Origin: Akkermansiaceae bacterium UBA5688
GTDB lineage: Bacteria > Verrucomicrobiota > Verrucomicrobiia > Verrucomicrobiales > Akkermansiaceae
DNA: 31,792 nucleotides
Direction: 5' to 3'
Assembly: GCA_002420315.1 (NCBI GenBank)
Contig: DIHU01000133.1
Span: 1-31,792, forward strand
In this document: one piece after another, positions 15,996 through 24,521 of the stretch
Position numbering within the stretch: the first letter of the stretch is position 1
How the letters are laid out: each line of letters starts with the position of its first letter
The notes under the pieces: generated by a model
The model's database searches: none
Seen by the model: the letters and a program-made list of their open reading frames with translations, nothing else
What the model was told of the DNA's origin: nothing
Program-made: the position numbers and the translations under genes

Positions 15996-16616
15996 TTATT
16001 TAGCAGAAGCCTGAAGCGCGCGAATGTAAGAAACGATGGCCCATCGGTCGCGAACGGGTAGGTTGTGTTTGTAGCCTCCCATAAGGCCCTTGCCGTTTGA
16101 GATGACCTCGTAAATATAGCCGTCAGGTGAGGTTTCCTGAGGATAGTTGTAGAGACTAGGAACCCCAACACCAACTTGTCCTAAATGGTGGGAAACAACA
16201 CCCTTTCCGTTACCCGACTTACCGTGACAGATGGCGCAGTGGACATTAAACATGTCCTCCCCACGTCCCAAGAGACCTACCATATCGGCCTCGCTTTTGA
16301 TCCCAAGATCATCAGGTAGACCATTACCGAACGTGTCCTCTTTCTTTCCGTCGAAGTAGTAGCCAGCGCGTCCAGCTCCGAACTCAATGGGCATTACTCC
16401 TGCCTCAGCATTACGAGGAATAGTTCCTAAAACTGGCCTACGGGAGCCCATGCCATCCTCAAAAAAGGAATCGGCGGTCTGAGCCTTGACCTTATCCTGA
16501 TCATCCATGTCAGGAAAAACCTGAATAGGTGCTTGCGAAAATTTGTCGCCACGGAATCCAAACACCCCGACCACAAGGATTGACAGGGCGATGAGAGAGA
16601 GAAAAAAGTATTTCAT
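15996..16616 (-). CDS. actE: Alternative complex III monoheme cytochrome ActE
   Basis: This 206-residue exported cytochrome c has one heme site at C127-AI-C130-H131, in a class I fold with GKSGNGKGVVSHHL and a likely axial methionine in GLMGGYKHNLPVRDRW. The N-terminus is a hydrophobic signal/anchor (about 3-20) without a lipobox cysteine. ActE is the periplasmic cytochrome that relays electrons from ActA toward the oxidase. The RDRWAIVSYIRALQ C-terminal helix is typical. It lies 3 bp downstream of actD and 24 bp upstream of actF. Confidence 0.93.
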   Translation of the reverse strand: MKYFFLSLIALSILVVGVFGFRGDKFSQAPIQVFPDMDDQDKVKAQTADSFFEDGMGSRRPVLGTIPRNAEAGVMPIEFGAGRAGYYFDGKKEDTFGNGLPDDLGIKSEADMVGLLGRGEDMFNVHCAICHGKSGNGKGVVSHHLGQVGVGVPSLYNYPQETSPDGYIYEVISNGKGLMGGYKHNLPVRDRWAIVSYIRALQASAK

Positions 16617-16619
16617 GGC

Positions 16620-17177
16620 TTACTCAGAATTGTCTTCCACGAGCTCGATGTTATCCCCACCAATTTTAGCGAGAAGAGACTTGGTGCTATCAGCCGAGAA
16701 CTTTGCGTCACGGGCCTCAATCGCGATAAAGAACTTATCATCGGTCACACGTTTAAAGTGCTTACTTGCAAAAATCGGGTGGTTCCAGCGCGGTAGCCCC
16801 ATCAAAGCGAGCAGTCCAAAGAGAACCGTGAAACCCGAGAAGAGAATAGTGAGCTCAAACATAACGGGAAAGAACGCTGCCGTCGTGAAAATGTTGGCGG
16901 GCTTACCCTGCACTACCGTCGGGTAAAGACCAACTTGAGTCGTGTAAGCCAAAGCAATCGCGGTGAGGAAACCAGTCAGGCCTCCAAAGAATACAAAGTA
17001 AGGAAGAATAGAGCGCTTCACACCCATCGCGTCATCCAATCCGTGAACCGGATACGGCGTGTAACAATCCCACTTTTTGAATCCGGCATCCCGGACTTTT
17101 TCGGCAGCCTTATATAGCTGCGAAGCATTTTTGAACTCGGCGAGGTAGCCGTAAACTCTGCGGACTTTCGTGCTCAT
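16620..17177 (-). CDS. actD: Alternative complex III subunit ActD (DUF3341)
   Basis: The 185-residue protein has two membrane helices (about 60-82 and 98-122), with an N-terminal cytoplasmic domain (YGYLAEFKNASQLYKAAEKVRDAGFKKWD) and the GLDDAMGVKRS motif before the first helix. This is the DUF3341 pattern of ActD, a structural subunit beside ActC. The start codon immediately follows the actC stop, so translation is probably coupled. No cofactor ligands are visible. Confidence 0.93.
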   Translation of the reverse strand: MSTKVRRVYGYLAEFKNASQLYKAAEKVRDAGFKKWDCYTPYPVHGLDDAMGVKRSILPYFVFFGGLTGFLTAIALAYTTQVGLYPTVVQGKPANIFTTAAFFPVMFELTILFSGFTVLFGLLALMGLPRWNHPIFASKHFKRVTDDKFFIAIEARDAKFSADSTKSLLAKIGGDNIELVEDNSE

Positions 17178-18707
17178 TTAGCTCTCGGCAGTTGCGGTTT
17201 CAGTTTTAATCCCAGCCTCCTTTGCGGCTCCTTCGGGATTCTCGTGTAATTCGTATTGATAAGCTTCGATCACTTCGATGCCATGATCAGGATGATCTTT
17301 CTTGTCCTCATCGTGAGCATCACTCTCCTTGAGGGTCCATTTAACCTCGGCGATGTTGATACAAGGAAGGAAACGTAGGAATAATAAGAAGAGAGCGAGA
17401 AACATTCCAATTGTTCCCACAAAGGTCAGAATATCGACGCCGCTTGGACTATAAGTCTTCCAGTCACCTGGTAGCCACATCCGAGCCAGCGTAGTGACAA
17501 TAATCACAAAACGCTCAAACCACATTCCAATGTTGACGCACATCGCAACCGCCATCACGACCCAGAGATTTTCGCGGCACCTTTTAAACCAGAAGATCTG
17601 CGGAGAAAGAACGTTTAGCCCCATCATGCAATAATAGGCCCACCAATAAGGCCCATCAATTCGGAAGAGGAAAGCCGCCCCCTCATACTTTGCGCCCGAG
17701 TAGAAGGCGATAAAGAGCTCCATCAAGTAGGCATAGCCCACGATAGTGCCGGTCAAGAGAATGATCTTCGACATATTATCGATGTGTTTCATCGTGATCA
17801 TGTCATGCAGGCCGTAGAGGGCCCGCGCGGGAATCATGATGGTTAGTACCATCGCAAATCCACCGAAGATCGCACCTGCTACAAAGTAGGGTGGGAAGAT
17901 CGTGGTGTGCCATCCCGGAACAACCGATGTTGCAAAGTCAAACGAAACAACCGAGTGCACCGAGAGAACGAGCGGGGTCGAAAGCGCCGCTAGAAGCAAG
18001 TAGGCCATCTCATAGTGGCTCCATTGGCGGTTACCTCCACGCCATCCCAATGAAAAGATTCCATACATGAACTTCCGGATACCAGGCTTGCAACGATCGC
18101 GAATCGTCGCAAGATCTGGAACCATACCGAGAAACCAAAAGATCAGGGAGACCGTGAAGTAGGTAGAGACTGCGAAAACGTCCCAGAGGAGCGGCGACTT
18201 GAAGTTCTGCCAGATCGCGTTTGAGTTTGGAATTGGCGCAAGAAACCAAGCCATCCAGACACGTCCAACGTGAAAGGCCGGGAAGATACCCGCGCACATC
18301 ACCGCAAAAATCGTCATGGCCTCGGCAGCCCGGTTAATAGAGGTTCGCCAATTTTGACGAGTTAGGAAAAGAATCGCAGAAATCAATGTTCCGGCGTGCC
18401 CGATACCAATCCAAAAAACAAAATTCACAATAGGCCATCCCCACATGACGCGGTTTGTGTTCCCCCAAACTCCAACTCCGGTGGAAACTAGATAAGTGAG
18501 GCCACCGACAACCCCGACGAGTGCAATAATGGCGGATGGAATAAAAAGGATCCACCAAAGAAACGGCTGCCGCCCTTCGACAACACCGCAAATCCGCTCG
18601 GTGATCCAGTGGTAGGAACGTTTGTTAAGAATCAACTCCTCGCGCTCGAGGACAGGAATTTTGATCCCGCTCGTGGTATTCTCAGGCTGTGTGGTCGCTT
18701 GGGACAT
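17178..18707 (-). CDS. actC: Alternative complex III quinol-binding subunit ActC (NrfD family)
   Basis: This 509-residue NrfD/PsrC-family protein has about ten helices and is expected to hold the quinol oxidation site at the interface with the ActB iron-sulfur domain. Characteristic stretches are the WITERICGVVEGRQPFLWW entry, the GIGHAGTLISAILFLTRQNWR loop after helix 2, CAGIFPAFHVGRVWMAWF, and SVVSFDFATSVVPGWHTTIFPPYFVAGA. The HAG histidine and the acidic residues near SFDFA are family features. A charged C-terminal tail of ~60 residues follows the last helix. The gene starts 30 bp after actB and abuts actD. Confidence 0.95.
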   Translation of the reverse strand: MSQATTQPENTTSGIKIPVLEREELILNKRSYHWITERICGVVEGRQPFLWWILFIPSAIIALVGVVGGLTYLVSTGVGVWGNTNRVMWGWPIVNFVFWIGIGHAGTLISAILFLTRQNWRTSINRAAEAMTIFAVMCAGIFPAFHVGRVWMAWFLAPIPNSNAIWQNFKSPLLWDVFAVSTYFTVSLIFWFLGMVPDLATIRDRCKPGIRKFMYGIFSLGWRGGNRQWSHYEMAYLLLAALSTPLVLSVHSVVSFDFATSVVPGWHTTIFPPYFVAGAIFGGFAMVLTIMIPARALYGLHDMITMKHIDNMSKIILLTGTIVGYAYLMELFIAFYSGAKYEGAAFLFRIDGPYWWAYYCMMGLNVLSPQIFWFKRCRENLWVVMAVAMCVNIGMWFERFVIIVTTLARMWLPGDWKTYSPSGVDILTFVGTIGMFLALFLLFLRFLPCINIAEVKWTLKESDAHDEDKKDHPDHGIEVIEAYQYELHENPEGAAKEAGIKTETATAES

Positions 18708-18737
18708 GGGTTTCAGTCGCTGGAAAGAATTCGCAAA

Positions 18738-21700
18738 TTAGTGGATGTTGATCGTTGCCTGACCAAGGAATTTTGCATCAGGCATTGCGGGATTGGGGTT
18801 CTTAACACGGGCGAGGTAGCTCGTGCGCGGACGGGTATTGACGTATTGAAGTAAATCGTAGTTTCGCTTGCTGCCTTCGACTTCCTTATAGTTAGGCCCC
18901 TGAATGATTTTAATCGAATCAAGAACATTCCCTTTAGCACGGACAACTTTTGATTTAATATCGAGGAGATTTCCGAATGAAATGGCACCACAGGAACAGG
19001 CATCCTCGCAAGCCACCTTCACTGTATCGGTTTTGATACGAAGGTCCTTCACGCGATCCACCGCGACTTCGTGAGACTTTTTACCAGAGGCATACTTATT
19101 AACCTTTTGTTGCTGTTTTTGTTTTATCTTTGCCGACTCTAGTCTTTGGACACAATAGGTGCACTTCTCCATGACACCCCGCATACGCACGGTCACATTC
19201 GGATTGCGCTGCTTCGATGGAGCCTCGCCAACCTGCTTCTTACCGAACGGGCCTTTATACAGATTACCTTTGATGACAGGGTTTCGTTTGTTGTAGTCAA
19301 AGAAGTTGAAACGACGAGCCTTATAGGGGCAATTGTTTGCACAATACCGGGTCCCAATACAGCGGTTATATGCCATAGAGTTAATACCCTCTTCGGTGTG
19401 GACCGTTGCATTTACTGGACAAACAGTCTCGCAAGGAGCCATTTCGCATTGAACGCAGGAAACAGGTTGAGGGATTGACTCGGGATTTTGAGTAACCCAC
19501 TCCGGATTCTCTTTGGAATGGTTGACATGACCATGCTCGACCGGATGCTCTTGAGATGCGAAATAACGATCCATGCGAACCCAGTGCATTTCGCGACCCA
19601 TCGCAACCTGACTTTTGCCAACAACCGGAATATTATTCTCCGCCTGACAGGCCACGAGGCAAGCATTACAGCCAGTGCAAGTGTTAAGGTCGATCGCCAT
19701 TCCCCACTGGTGAATCTCATCTGCAAGGTGAGTCTTCTTAGCAAGCTCAGTTTTAGACCAAGTCTCGCTGCCCTCCGGCTTGTATAGGGAAATATTCGGT
19801 GGAGCATGAGAATCCATCCCCTGCTTCTTTACATTTTCTAGTTGGTCCTCAAAGCCACCCTTTCCAGCAACATCATCAGTCGAAATTTCGCGAGCAAGCG
19901 CGCGACCATACATCGAATTGTGCTCTTGGGTGAGCGCGACTGGATACTTATCTTCCGTGGTCTTGACAACACCGCCAGTAGCGAAGTAGGGAGTTTCGTT
20001 AGTCCTGAGACTGTAGGCATTGAAGCCAGTATTGAGCCCGACGTGACCAACGACCGGCCTATTTTCGTCAAACTTGATTGCTCCCTGCCGACCATCATCG
20101 GCGGCTTGACCATAACCGACGGGAAGAGTGATCGCGTTATCAGCGTGACCATAAGCTATGAGAACGGGCACTCTGATCTCACGACCATTGACGGTAAGAT
20201 TGATCATAGGAGAATGATTTCCCTCACCCTCGCCAGTTTCGTAGCGCTTCGAAACTTTAACCTTAGCTCCGACACGCATCAGAGGGGTTTTAGGCTCTAA
20301 AGCGATCACTTTATCGTAAATCCCTAATTCCTTTGCAGTAATCGGTGAAATCTGGGCTGCATTATCCCAAGTTAACTTGGTGATTGGATCGGGCGCCTCT
20401 TGGAGCCAAGCATTGTCGATGAAACGACCATCTAAGAGAGAATGATCAGTCGCAAAAATTACCTCTAAGGCATTTGGCGAAGGGGCCGGGGTCTGCTTGA
20501 TTTCCGGCACGATCACGTTGACTTTACCTTCCTGGTAAGCTGTACCTTCAACAAACCCGTTGGTAAGCGCATTCCGCCAGTTTTCGTCATCTGCCTTGCC
20601 AGTCAACTCGGCCAAAGTTGTCTTAACTTCGCCCATTGCTGGGAAAAAATCGCCCTCTGGAAGGTCTCCTCCTCCAAGAACATGTAAAAGATCCAGCTCA
20701 GAAAGTCCACCATACAGAGGCAAAATCATCGGCTGGATGAGAGAATAAACTCCGTTCTCGGTTCGAGCATCACCCCAACTTTCAAGATAGTGGGCTGCAG
20801 GAATGTGCCAATTACAGGCCCATGCCGTTGCGTCTGTGCGGAGACCAAAATGGATCGAAACTTTTGCTTTCGCAAGAACCTCAGCAAAGCCGTCAGCATC
20901 AAAGACAGGGTTTGATGGAGTGAGGAGCACGACGTTCTCAATGGAACCATTTTCAAGCTCTTTGGTCAGGTCAGCTAGATCCCTATATTTTCCAAGGTCA
21001 GTCTGAACCGGGCGAATTGCCGAGGCACCGAGCTTTTCGTTTAGGGCCGCTGCAATCTGTTTGACCGCTTTACTCTGACGAGAACCGGCGAGGACCAAGG
21101 CCCCCGTGCCAGCAGTTTCAAGATCATTTTTGCACTCTGCAATCCAGCTTTCAAACTCGCCCTCTGGATCTTCAGCACCAGGAAAAAGTGCCTTTTTGTC
21201 TTCAGCCTCTACTTTAAAAGAGCTGATCCCAAATGCGGCAGCCATTGCACCAGCGATGAGTTCAACTCTACTTGGCGCAACCCTAAGTCGGTGATCCGCC
21301 ATTCCACCAGTAAGGCTGAACTGGGTCTCAACCTGATAGAGGCGATTCATCTTGGCTGGATTGACGTCTCCTTCTTGATCGTAATTTTCGTTCCCGCCCT
21401 GGCGCTTAGCTGAAAAAGCCTTGGAACTTCCGATGGGATCAGTCTCAAGGAAGTCACAATCGAGAGAAAGAATGCGGGACGCCTTCGCAAAATCGACGAC
21501 AAGCGAAACTCCAGGCACAAGCGGCTCGCCTGAAGTTGCCTCGTAGGAAAACAAAGTAGCGCCCTTATCGGCTAAACTTTGTGCCAGGCGGTTGCGGGTC
21601 GGAGAATCATCATTGCCAAAAACCAAGGCCGTCTTGGTAAGATCTAGAGATTGAAGCGATGCCTTAAGCTCGCTCTTCGTAGCATCTTTCCCGTCCTTCA

Positions 21701-22178
21701 AGATCTTGCGCGAGCGAGAAGGAGAGTAGAGATCGAGAACCGAAGCTTGGGTGTGCGCACAAGTTCCGGAAGCATCGGGGTGGTCATGGTTGGCTTCGAG
21801 TTTTGTCGGACGACCTTCATGAGTCGTCACCACTAAAGGAACTGCTCCAGTAGCCGATGGGCGCGTGCTTGCATAGAAAAGCGGCGTTCCGGGGATAATC
21901 CACTCAGGTGCCTTCTTATAGGGCACAATGTAGGTTTCCGGACGTCGGCAGGATACAAGACCAAGCCCAGCAAGAGCGCTTGAAGCTCCCATGAGCTTGG
22001 TAAAGTTCCGGCGAGAGACCTTTTGGTCCTCCTCATCAAGAGTATCCCCTTGGGGAAATTCCTTATCGAGCAGGTTGCGAAAGCTCTCAGTGCCTTCCTT
22101 TTCGCCGACACTACGCCAAGCGGTGGTGGTATCTCCTTTGCTCGGAGTGACAGGTGGATTCCAGACGCGTTTACTCAT
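18738..22178 (-). CDS. actB: Alternative complex III iron-sulfur/molybdopterin-like subunit ActB
   Basis: The 1146-residue subunit fuses a molybdopterin-oxidoreductase-like domain (~80-800, without a functional cofactor in characterised ActB proteins) to a four-cluster ferredoxin domain (~815-1080). A Tat signal is visible (S-R56-R57-N-F) with a lipobox LVSC, so C77 is probably lipidated. Cysteines sit at 834/837/840/844, 908/911/916/920, 940/946/950, 1006/1009 and 1057/1061, matching three [4Fe-4S] and one [3Fe-4S] cluster. The last motif reads CEDACSCGA instead of the common CxxxCPxxA, adding an extra C1063. It receives electrons from quinol at ActC and passes them to ActA. It is longer than the ~1000 residues I would expect, mainly in the N-terminal half. 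Confidence 0.95.
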   Translation of the reverse strand: MSKRVWNPPVTPSKGDTTTAWRSVGEKEGTESFRNLLDKEFPQGDTLDEEDQKVSRRNFTKLMGASSALAGLGLVSCRRPETYIVPYKKAPEWIIPGTPLFYASTRPSATGAVPLVVTTHEGRPTKLEANHDHPDASGTCAHTQASVLDLYSPSRSRKILKDGKDATKSELKASLQSLDLTKTALVFGNDDSPTRNRLAQSLADKGATLFSYEATSGEPLVPGVSLVVDFAKASRILSLDCDFLETDPIGSSKAFSAKRQGGNENYDQEGDVNPAKMNRLYQVETQFSLTGGMADHRLRVAPSRVELIAGAMAAAFGISSFKVEAEDKKALFPGAEDPEGEFESWIAECKNDLETAGTGALVLAGSRQSKAVKQIAAALNEKLGASAIRPVQTDLGKYRDLADLTKELENGSIENVVLLTPSNPVFDADGFAEVLAKAKVSIHFGLRTDATAWACNWHIPAAHYLESWGDARTENGVYSLIQPMILPLYGGLSELDLLHVLGGGDLPEGDFFPAMGEVKTTLAELTGKADDENWRNALTNGFVEGTAYQEGKVNVIVPEIKQTPAPSPNALEVIFATDHSLLDGRFIDNAWLQEAPDPITKLTWDNAAQISPITAKELGIYDKVIALEPKTPLMRVGAKVKVSKRYETGEGEGNHSPMINLTVNGREIRVPVLIAYGHADNAITLPVGYGQAADDGRQGAIKFDENRPVVGHVGLNTGFNAYSLRTNETPYFATGGVVKTTEDKYPVALTQEHNSMYGRALAREISTDDVAGKGGFEDQLENVKKQGMDSHAPPNISLYKPEGSETWSKTELAKKTHLADEIHQWGMAIDLNTCTGCNACLVACQAENNIPVVGKSQVAMGREMHWVRMDRYFASQEHPVEHGHVNHSKENPEWVTQNPESIPQPVSCVQCEMAPCETVCPVNATVHTEEGINSMAYNRCIGTRYCANNCPYKARRFNFFDYNKRNPVIKGNLYKGPFGKKQVGEAPSKQRNPNVTVRMRGVMEKCTYCVQRLESAKIKQKQQQKVNKYASGKKSHEVAVDRVKDLRIKTDTVKVACEDACSCGAISFGNLLDIKSKVVRAKGNVLDSIKIIQGPNYKEVEGSKRNYDLLQYVNTRPRTSYLARVKNPNPAMPDAKFLGQATINIH

Positions 22179-22190
22179 CTCGGGCAGGTT

Positions 22191-22952
22191 TTAACGGTGA
22201 CATGTCGCACAGGACTCCTTTGGCTGAACTCCCCAGTGAAAGCGGAGGAATTTGCCAAAATCTTTAGGTGTTTCGATTCTCTCTCCTTTTCCAACGATTA
22301 AACCCTCGGTGTCGATGACTTCGTTGTCTTGCAAATAAATCTTAGGGTCGTAGTTTAAATTGAAAACTTCTTCGAGTGGACGGAGGTGTTTTTCAGGAGC
22401 ACGGTGACAATCTAGACACCAACCCATAGAGTGACTTTCGGCATGATAAACTTTCTCCATCTTGTGGACTTCGCCATGGCAACTTACGCAAGAAATTCCG
22501 CGGTTTAGGTGAGCCGAATGATTGAAGTAGACGTAATCTGGCGCCTTGTGAACACGAACCCACTCAATCGGCTTTCCGTCGACTGGACTTCCTCCCTCGT
22601 CAAGAATCGGGCTGTGATATTCATCCACTCCCATCGCAGACCGTAAGGCCGCAAGCTTGGGTGAGCCTTTCTTCACGTGCTGGTGGCAATTCCAGCAAGT
22701 ATTGGCAGAAGGAACGTTGGCGTGACCGGAATGCTCAACAAAACTGTGACAATAACGACAATCTAAACCCAGCTGACTCGAATGAAGGTTGTGGTCGAAG
22801 TGAATAGGTTGAGTCGGCTGATATCCAACTCTTTGGGCCTCAGGCGTTGCATAGTAGGTGATACCGGCAACTACGCCGGCTCCTAACGCTCCAAGACAAA
22901 CCGCAATTTTCAGCGGCAATAAGTTTATCCAACGGGGAAAAAAGTTTGCCAT
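22191..22952 (-). CDS. actA: Alternative complex III pentaheme cytochrome ActA
   Basis: The 253-residue multiheme cytochrome is the first gene of the operon. Five CXXCH motifs begin at C65, C86, C155, C179 and C248; the last lies at the very C-terminus (CATCHR). An N-terminal helix (about 12-33) anchors it. Extra histidines such as IHFDHNLHS and YFNHSAHLN are probable distal ligands. ActA accepts electrons from ActB and hands them to ActE or another acceptor. The ATG at 22952 has no Shine-Dalgarno sequence, and a -10-like TAAAAT lies only 10 bp upstream, so translation may be leaderless. Two CRP/FNR-type palindromes are immediately upstream. Confidence 0.96.
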   Translation of the reverse strand: MANFFPRWINLLPLKIAVCLGALGAGVVAGITYYATPEAQRVGYQPTQPIHFDHNLHSSQLGLDCRYCHSFVEHSGHANVPSANTCWNCHQHVKKGSPKLAALRSAMGVDEYHSPILDEGGSPVDGKPIEWVRVHKAPDYVYFNHSAHLNRGISCVSCHGEVHKMEKVYHAESHSMGWCLDCHRAPEKHLRPLEEVFNLNYDPKIYLQDNEVIDTEGLIVGKGERIETPKDFGKFLRFHWGVQPKESCATCHR

Positions 22953-22962
22953 CGCTGTGACA

Positions 22963-22991
22963 ATTTTAGAAGCATGTGAATTGTTTCACAA
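22963..22991 (-). promoter_or_regulatory. Candidate promoter of the ACIII/oxidase operon
   Basis: On the minus strand, TTGTGA (22991-22986) and TAAAAT (22968-22963) are separated by 17 bp. The expected start of transcription would be within about six bases of the actA ATG. The -35 box and the spacer overlap the proximal TGTGA-N6-TCACA palindrome, so a bound regulator would compete with polymerase here. Another promoter further upstream is possible. Confidence 0.35.
22975..22990. promoter_or_regulatory. CRP/FNR-family binding site, proximal
   Basis: TGTGAATTGTTTCACA is an exact match to the palindromic TGTGA-N6-TCACA consensus of CRP-type regulators, and is close to the FNR form TTGAT-N4-ATCAA. 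It is centred about 30 bp upstream of the actA start codon. The regulator is not encoded in the window. Confidence 0.65.
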
Positions 22992-22999
22992 GGGGAATT

Positions 23000-23015
23000 T
23001 GTGAAAAATTTCACA
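23000..23015. promoter_or_regulatory. CRP/FNR-family binding site, distal
   Basis: TGTGAAAAATTTCACA is a second exact TGTGA-N6-TCACA palindrome, centred 25 bp from the proximal copy. It extends to an 18-bp symmetric TTGTGAAA-AA-TTTCACAA. Two perfect copies this close argue against chance and for cooperative or dual-site binding. Confidence 0.65.
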
Positions 23016-23533
23016 AGCTCCATAACAAACTGATTTTCAGCACTTTATTTTTTTAGGGGACTTATGATTTTCTACCCATTCTTCAGACGATCCTCTCCCC
23101 AAAACAACCGAGACTGACTTCCGCGCGAATTCGGTCTCAAAATGAGTCGCTTCGCGCCGCTAATTAGACTGATCTATCCACCTCATGCCTTTGTAAATCC
23201 CTCAGCATGAGGAAATCTATCTATAGTCCTTCTAAATTCCGAAAATTGAAATTCTCTCCTAACTGACTCCCTACTCACTTACCAATTTGGTGTTCGAGCC
23301 CCGTCAAGACCACAAAATGGGATCATAGAAGGAATCGATTTAACATCTAAGGATTTGGTCATGTTTCTACTACCAAGAGCGATGATACAAAGAGATTCCG
23401 TAACTGCCTCAATGATTTCCGAGACCTCGAAAAAATCTTAATATCAATTCACTATCAATGTCATGGGACCACTTATGATAACATCGCCACCGATGGATTA
23501 TGCATGAGCTAGTAGGGATTCGAGAAATCCTTG
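23016..23533. other. Low-coding intergenic region upstream of the lipocalin
   Basis: No convincing gene is visible. An imperfect inverted repeat (GAGACTGA ... TTCGGTCTC, about 23110-23138) could form a weak hairpin. From about 23350 to 23515 one plus-strand frame is open for ~55 codons without a start codon and reads like protein (a KRFRNCLNDFRDLEKIL stretch). Protein-like text continues in another frame to about 23592. This may be a decayed gene, but I cannot name a family. Confidence 0.4.
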
Positions 23534-23653
23534 ATGAAAATCAAGGACTGGACACTGAGGGAGCCTTTGCCTAAGGACGGCCAAAATAAATTGGTAACAA
23601 CGCAAAGCTGTTCCGTCGATAAGATCGTAGCCGAAATCGCCATGAAATTATGA
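23534..23653 (+). CDS. Possible 39-residue leader ORF overlapping the lipocalin start
   Basis: An ATG at 23534 opens 39 codons (MKIKDWTLREPLPKDGQ..., ending MKL). Its TGA stop overlaps the lipocalin ATG in an ATGA arrangement, the classic geometry of translational coupling. Composition is ordinary and soluble with no motif. It could be a coupled small protein or chance within decayed DNA. Confidence 0.25.
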   Translation: MKIKDWTLREPLPKDGQNKLVTTQSCSVDKIVAEIAMKL

Positions 23654-24201
23654 AAGTTCTAGTATTTCTAATCTCTCTACTCTTTTTGGTATCCTGCTTG
23701 GAATCTCTGCCGCCGATTCAAACAGTCCAAAACTTTGACTTAAACCGCTATGACGGGGAATGGCATGAATTAGCACGACTCCCAAACCGCTTTGAAAGGA
23801 ACCTCATCGCGGCGAAAGCAACTTATGGGGTGGGACTTGAGGGACCTGTTCGCATTTTGAATGAGGGATTGAGGTCGAATGGGGAAGCAACTCGTATCAC
23901 GGGCACAGCCAAGCCGGTAGGCGATGGTAAACTCGAGGTCCGTTTTGACCCGTTTCCCGCAAATTTATTTCTGGGCGACTACTGGATACTCTGGATCGAT
24001 GAGAACTACGAGAGGGCTATCGTAGGCACTCCAGATCGCAAGTATTTGTGGATACTCTCGAAAGATCCAGGGGATATCCTTTCAGACTTCACCGAACCAC
24101 TCCAAATGATAAAAGCACAAGGCTTTGAAGTTGAAAGACTCATCGAAAATCCTAAACGTCTCGCGCCAAATTCTCGTCCAACACTCCTGGTCAAAGAATA
24201 A
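23650..24201 (+). CDS. blc: Outer-membrane lipocalin lipoprotein (Blc family)
   Basis: This 183-residue protein is a bacterial lipocalin, an eight-stranded barrel that binds fatty acids or lysophospholipids in the envelope. The signal peptide ends in the lipobox LVSC with lipidated C16. The first lipocalin motif, NRYDGEWHELARLPNRFER, has G36-x-W38. The second is the Blc-type block YERAIVGTPDRKYLWILSKDP near residue 118. The length matches E. coli Blc (~177). The ATG at 23650 overlaps a possible short upstream ORF. It is the only clear plus-strand gene between 4625 and the right end of the window. Confidence 0.93.
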   Translation: MKVLVFLISLLFLVSCLESLPPIQTVQNFDLNRYDGEWHELARLPNRFERNLIAAKATYGVGLEGPVRILNEGLRSNGEATRITGTAKPVGDGKLEVRFDPFPANLFLGDYWILWIDENYERAIVGTPDRKYLWILSKDPGDILSDFTEPLQMIKAQGFEVERLIENPKRLAPNSRPTLLVKE

Positions 24202-24255
24202 AGGGGGGAAGAATTCCCAATGGATCATCGGTTATTAGAGTGGGCTTAACACCCT

Positions 24256-24521
24256 AGCCCAAAAGTGGGTTACCTCACGCTCCCCAATTGGGGAATGAAT
24301 ATGATGCCTATATCCAGACTGGTTTCTCGGGAACCTAACTCACACTAGGACCTGGCTCAGGTCTAGACCGCGATGGTATGGATTAATTGGGATGGCATGA
24401 CTTTTGAAAAAGTATCGATGACAGCATTGAATCCCAAGGTGAGACAACAGCCTTTAACTTTACAAACTTGAGTCCGGAAATCGAAAAGTTCTTCTTCCGC
24501 TGGGTCGTTGAAAACGAATAA
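24256..24521 (+). pseudogene. Decayed C-terminal fragment of a secreted protein
   Basis: One plus-strand frame reads as plausible protein across three internal stops. It contains EYDAYIQTGFSGT, then SGLDRDGMD (like the Asp-rich linker of the lamin-tail protein at 1677), then DDSIESQGETTAFNFTNLSP and a KFFFRWVVENE ending before TAA at 24519. Stops fall after SGT, GMD and HDF. The order of an Asp-rich motif, polar segment and aromatic F-RW C-terminus resembles verrucomicrobial secreted proteins. No start codon or upstream part is found. An unrelated 14-bp palindrome (TCCCCAATTGGGGA) lies at 24281-24294. This is a by-eye reading. Confidence 0.35.

Noticed and set aside
24281..24294. Perfect 14-bp palindrome TCCCCAATTGGGGA
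   Set aside because: It has no loop or T tract to act as a terminator and falls inside the apparent gene remnant; a single copy gives no basis for calling an operator.
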